This document shows, in pieces, positions 13,863 to 14,402 of a DNA stretch of 14,402 bases; position 1 is the first letter of the stretch; every line of letters begins with the position of its first letter. The position numbers were made by a program, and so were the translations under genes. This DNA is from Phycisphaera mikurensis NBRC 102666 (GTDB lineage Bacteria; Planctomycetota; Phycisphaerae; Phycisphaerales; SM1A02). The stretch covers positions 1 to 14,402 of the forward strand of contig CAMBSR010000028.1 in NCBI GenBank assembly GCA_945870475.1. The letters are read 5' to 3'. The notes beneath the pieces are model-generated. The model was not told where the DNA came from and ran no database searches. It saw only the letters and a list, made by a program, of their open reading frames with translations.

Positions 13863-14402
13863 TCACCGCGCGGAGGCGGGCGGGTTGGGTGCGGGAACTA
13901 CCGACTGGCGCGCCACGGGCGGCTCCACGCCGCGTGCGGACGCGTCGAGCTTGGCCTTGGCGCGTGCCGCCAGCGAGCCGTCGTGCGCATCGTGATACCG
14001 CGTGGCGTCGATCGCCGCCAGTCCCAGCTGCTGGCGGAAGAAGCGGCGCAGCACCTCGATGTTCTGCTCGCGGGGCATTCCTGCCTCGGCGATGCGCACG
14101 GCCTCGGTCCATTCGCGCCGCGCACCCTCGTGGTCGCCGACGCGCCAGCGGGCGTCGCCCAGGTGGTCGCGCTGGGCGGCACTGACGGCGCCGCGGGTCT
14201 TGGAAACGGCGCGTTCCAGGAGCGTCACGGCACCAGGGCCGGCATCGGAATCGGCCAGCCTGCCCTGCGCGTAGCGCAGCCAGCCGAGCGAATCGAGGGA
14301 TTCCGAGTCCTCGGCGCGGGCGCGCACCGCCTGCTCCAGGAGCTGCTCCGTGCGTGCATCGATGGCCCCGCGCTCGAGCCGGGTGAAGCCCAGGTTGTTG
14401 AG
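13863..14402 (-). CDS. TPR-repeat protein, C-terminal part (5'-truncated)
   Basis: The frame is open to the right edge of the window, so the start lies beyond base 14402; the last 179 residues are visible. The first ones, LNNLGFTRLERGAIDARTEQ and then LDSLGWLRYAQGRL, are classic tetratricopeptide helices (LxxLGxxxxxxG and SLGWxxYxxG). At least two further TPR-like helix pairs follow (DHLGDARWRVGDHEGARREW and the QLGLAAIDATRYHDAHDG part), then a Pro/Ala-rich end. TPR proteins act as scaffolds for protein contacts. The LDSLGW form is common in planctomycete and proteobacterial secreted or lipid-anchored TPR proteins, but the N-terminus that would show this is missing. It heads the visible part of the yebC operon, 26 nt upstream. 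Confidence 0.82.
   Translation of the reverse strand, partial: LNNLGFTRLERGAIDARTEQLLEQAVRARAEDSESLDSLGWLRYAQGRLADSDAGPGAVTLLERAVSKTRGAVSAAQRDHLGDARWRVGDHEGARREWTEAVRIAEAGMPREQNIEVLRRFFRQQLGLAAIDATRYHDAHDGSLAARAKAKLDASARGVEPPVARQSVVPAPNPPASAR

Overview
The window is about 14.4 kb of high-GC bacterial chromosome that is almost entirely protein-coding. It probably comes from a planctomycete, perhaps of the Phycisphaerae. That guess rests on recalled family traits: an EF-P with a TPGNLRA loop, an atpD with the variant LDAFIVLERKI segment standing alone, a DUF1573 protein, and many lipoproteins and Pro/Ala-rich secreted proteins. No 16S rRNA is present, so the assignment is inference. I recognise no mobile element, CRISPR array, tRNA or rRNA.

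Layout on the + strand from the left: the 3' part of a type I mannose-6-phosphate isomerase gene (1-645) overlaps by 4 nt a secreted right-handed beta-helix protein (642-2129). A lone ATP synthase beta subunit gene, atpD (2296-3738), follows with its own candidate promoter and a strong intrinsic terminator (3781-3817). Next is a small Pro/Ala-rich membrane-anchored protein (3906-4385).

Minus-strand cluster 1 (8079 down to 4439) encodes a secreted DUF1573 protein, an M3-like HELGH metallopeptidase and a BamE/SmpA-like lipoprotein. The gaps are 33 nt and a 4-nt overlap, so they are probably one operon. A 669-nt non-coding region (8080-8748) lies between it and the + strand efp gene (8749-9303). 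This region is richer than a plain promoter region. It holds a candidate promoter, three strong consecutive hairpins, a pyrimidine tract and three spaced G-runs of 5, 7 and 9.

Downstream of efp, a 354-nt gap (9304-9657) opens with a seven-unit, 11-bp-period direct repeat. Minus-strand cluster 2 (from beyond 14402 down to 9658) encodes a TPR protein, YebC, a lipoprotein, a VTT/DedA-like membrane protein and transketolase. Overlaps or gaps of 26 nt or less throughout suggest one long operon, with a possible internal leaderless promoter before transketolase.

Most genes are housekeeping: sugar phosphates (manA, tkt), energy (atpD) and translation (efp, yebC). The points most worth a second look are the Asn in place of Lys at the EF-P loop tip, the presence of both EF-P and a YebC-family protein, the structured region upstream of efp, the 11-bp repeat array, and recurrent TANNNT boxes 6-9 nt from start codons that suggest leaderless transcripts.
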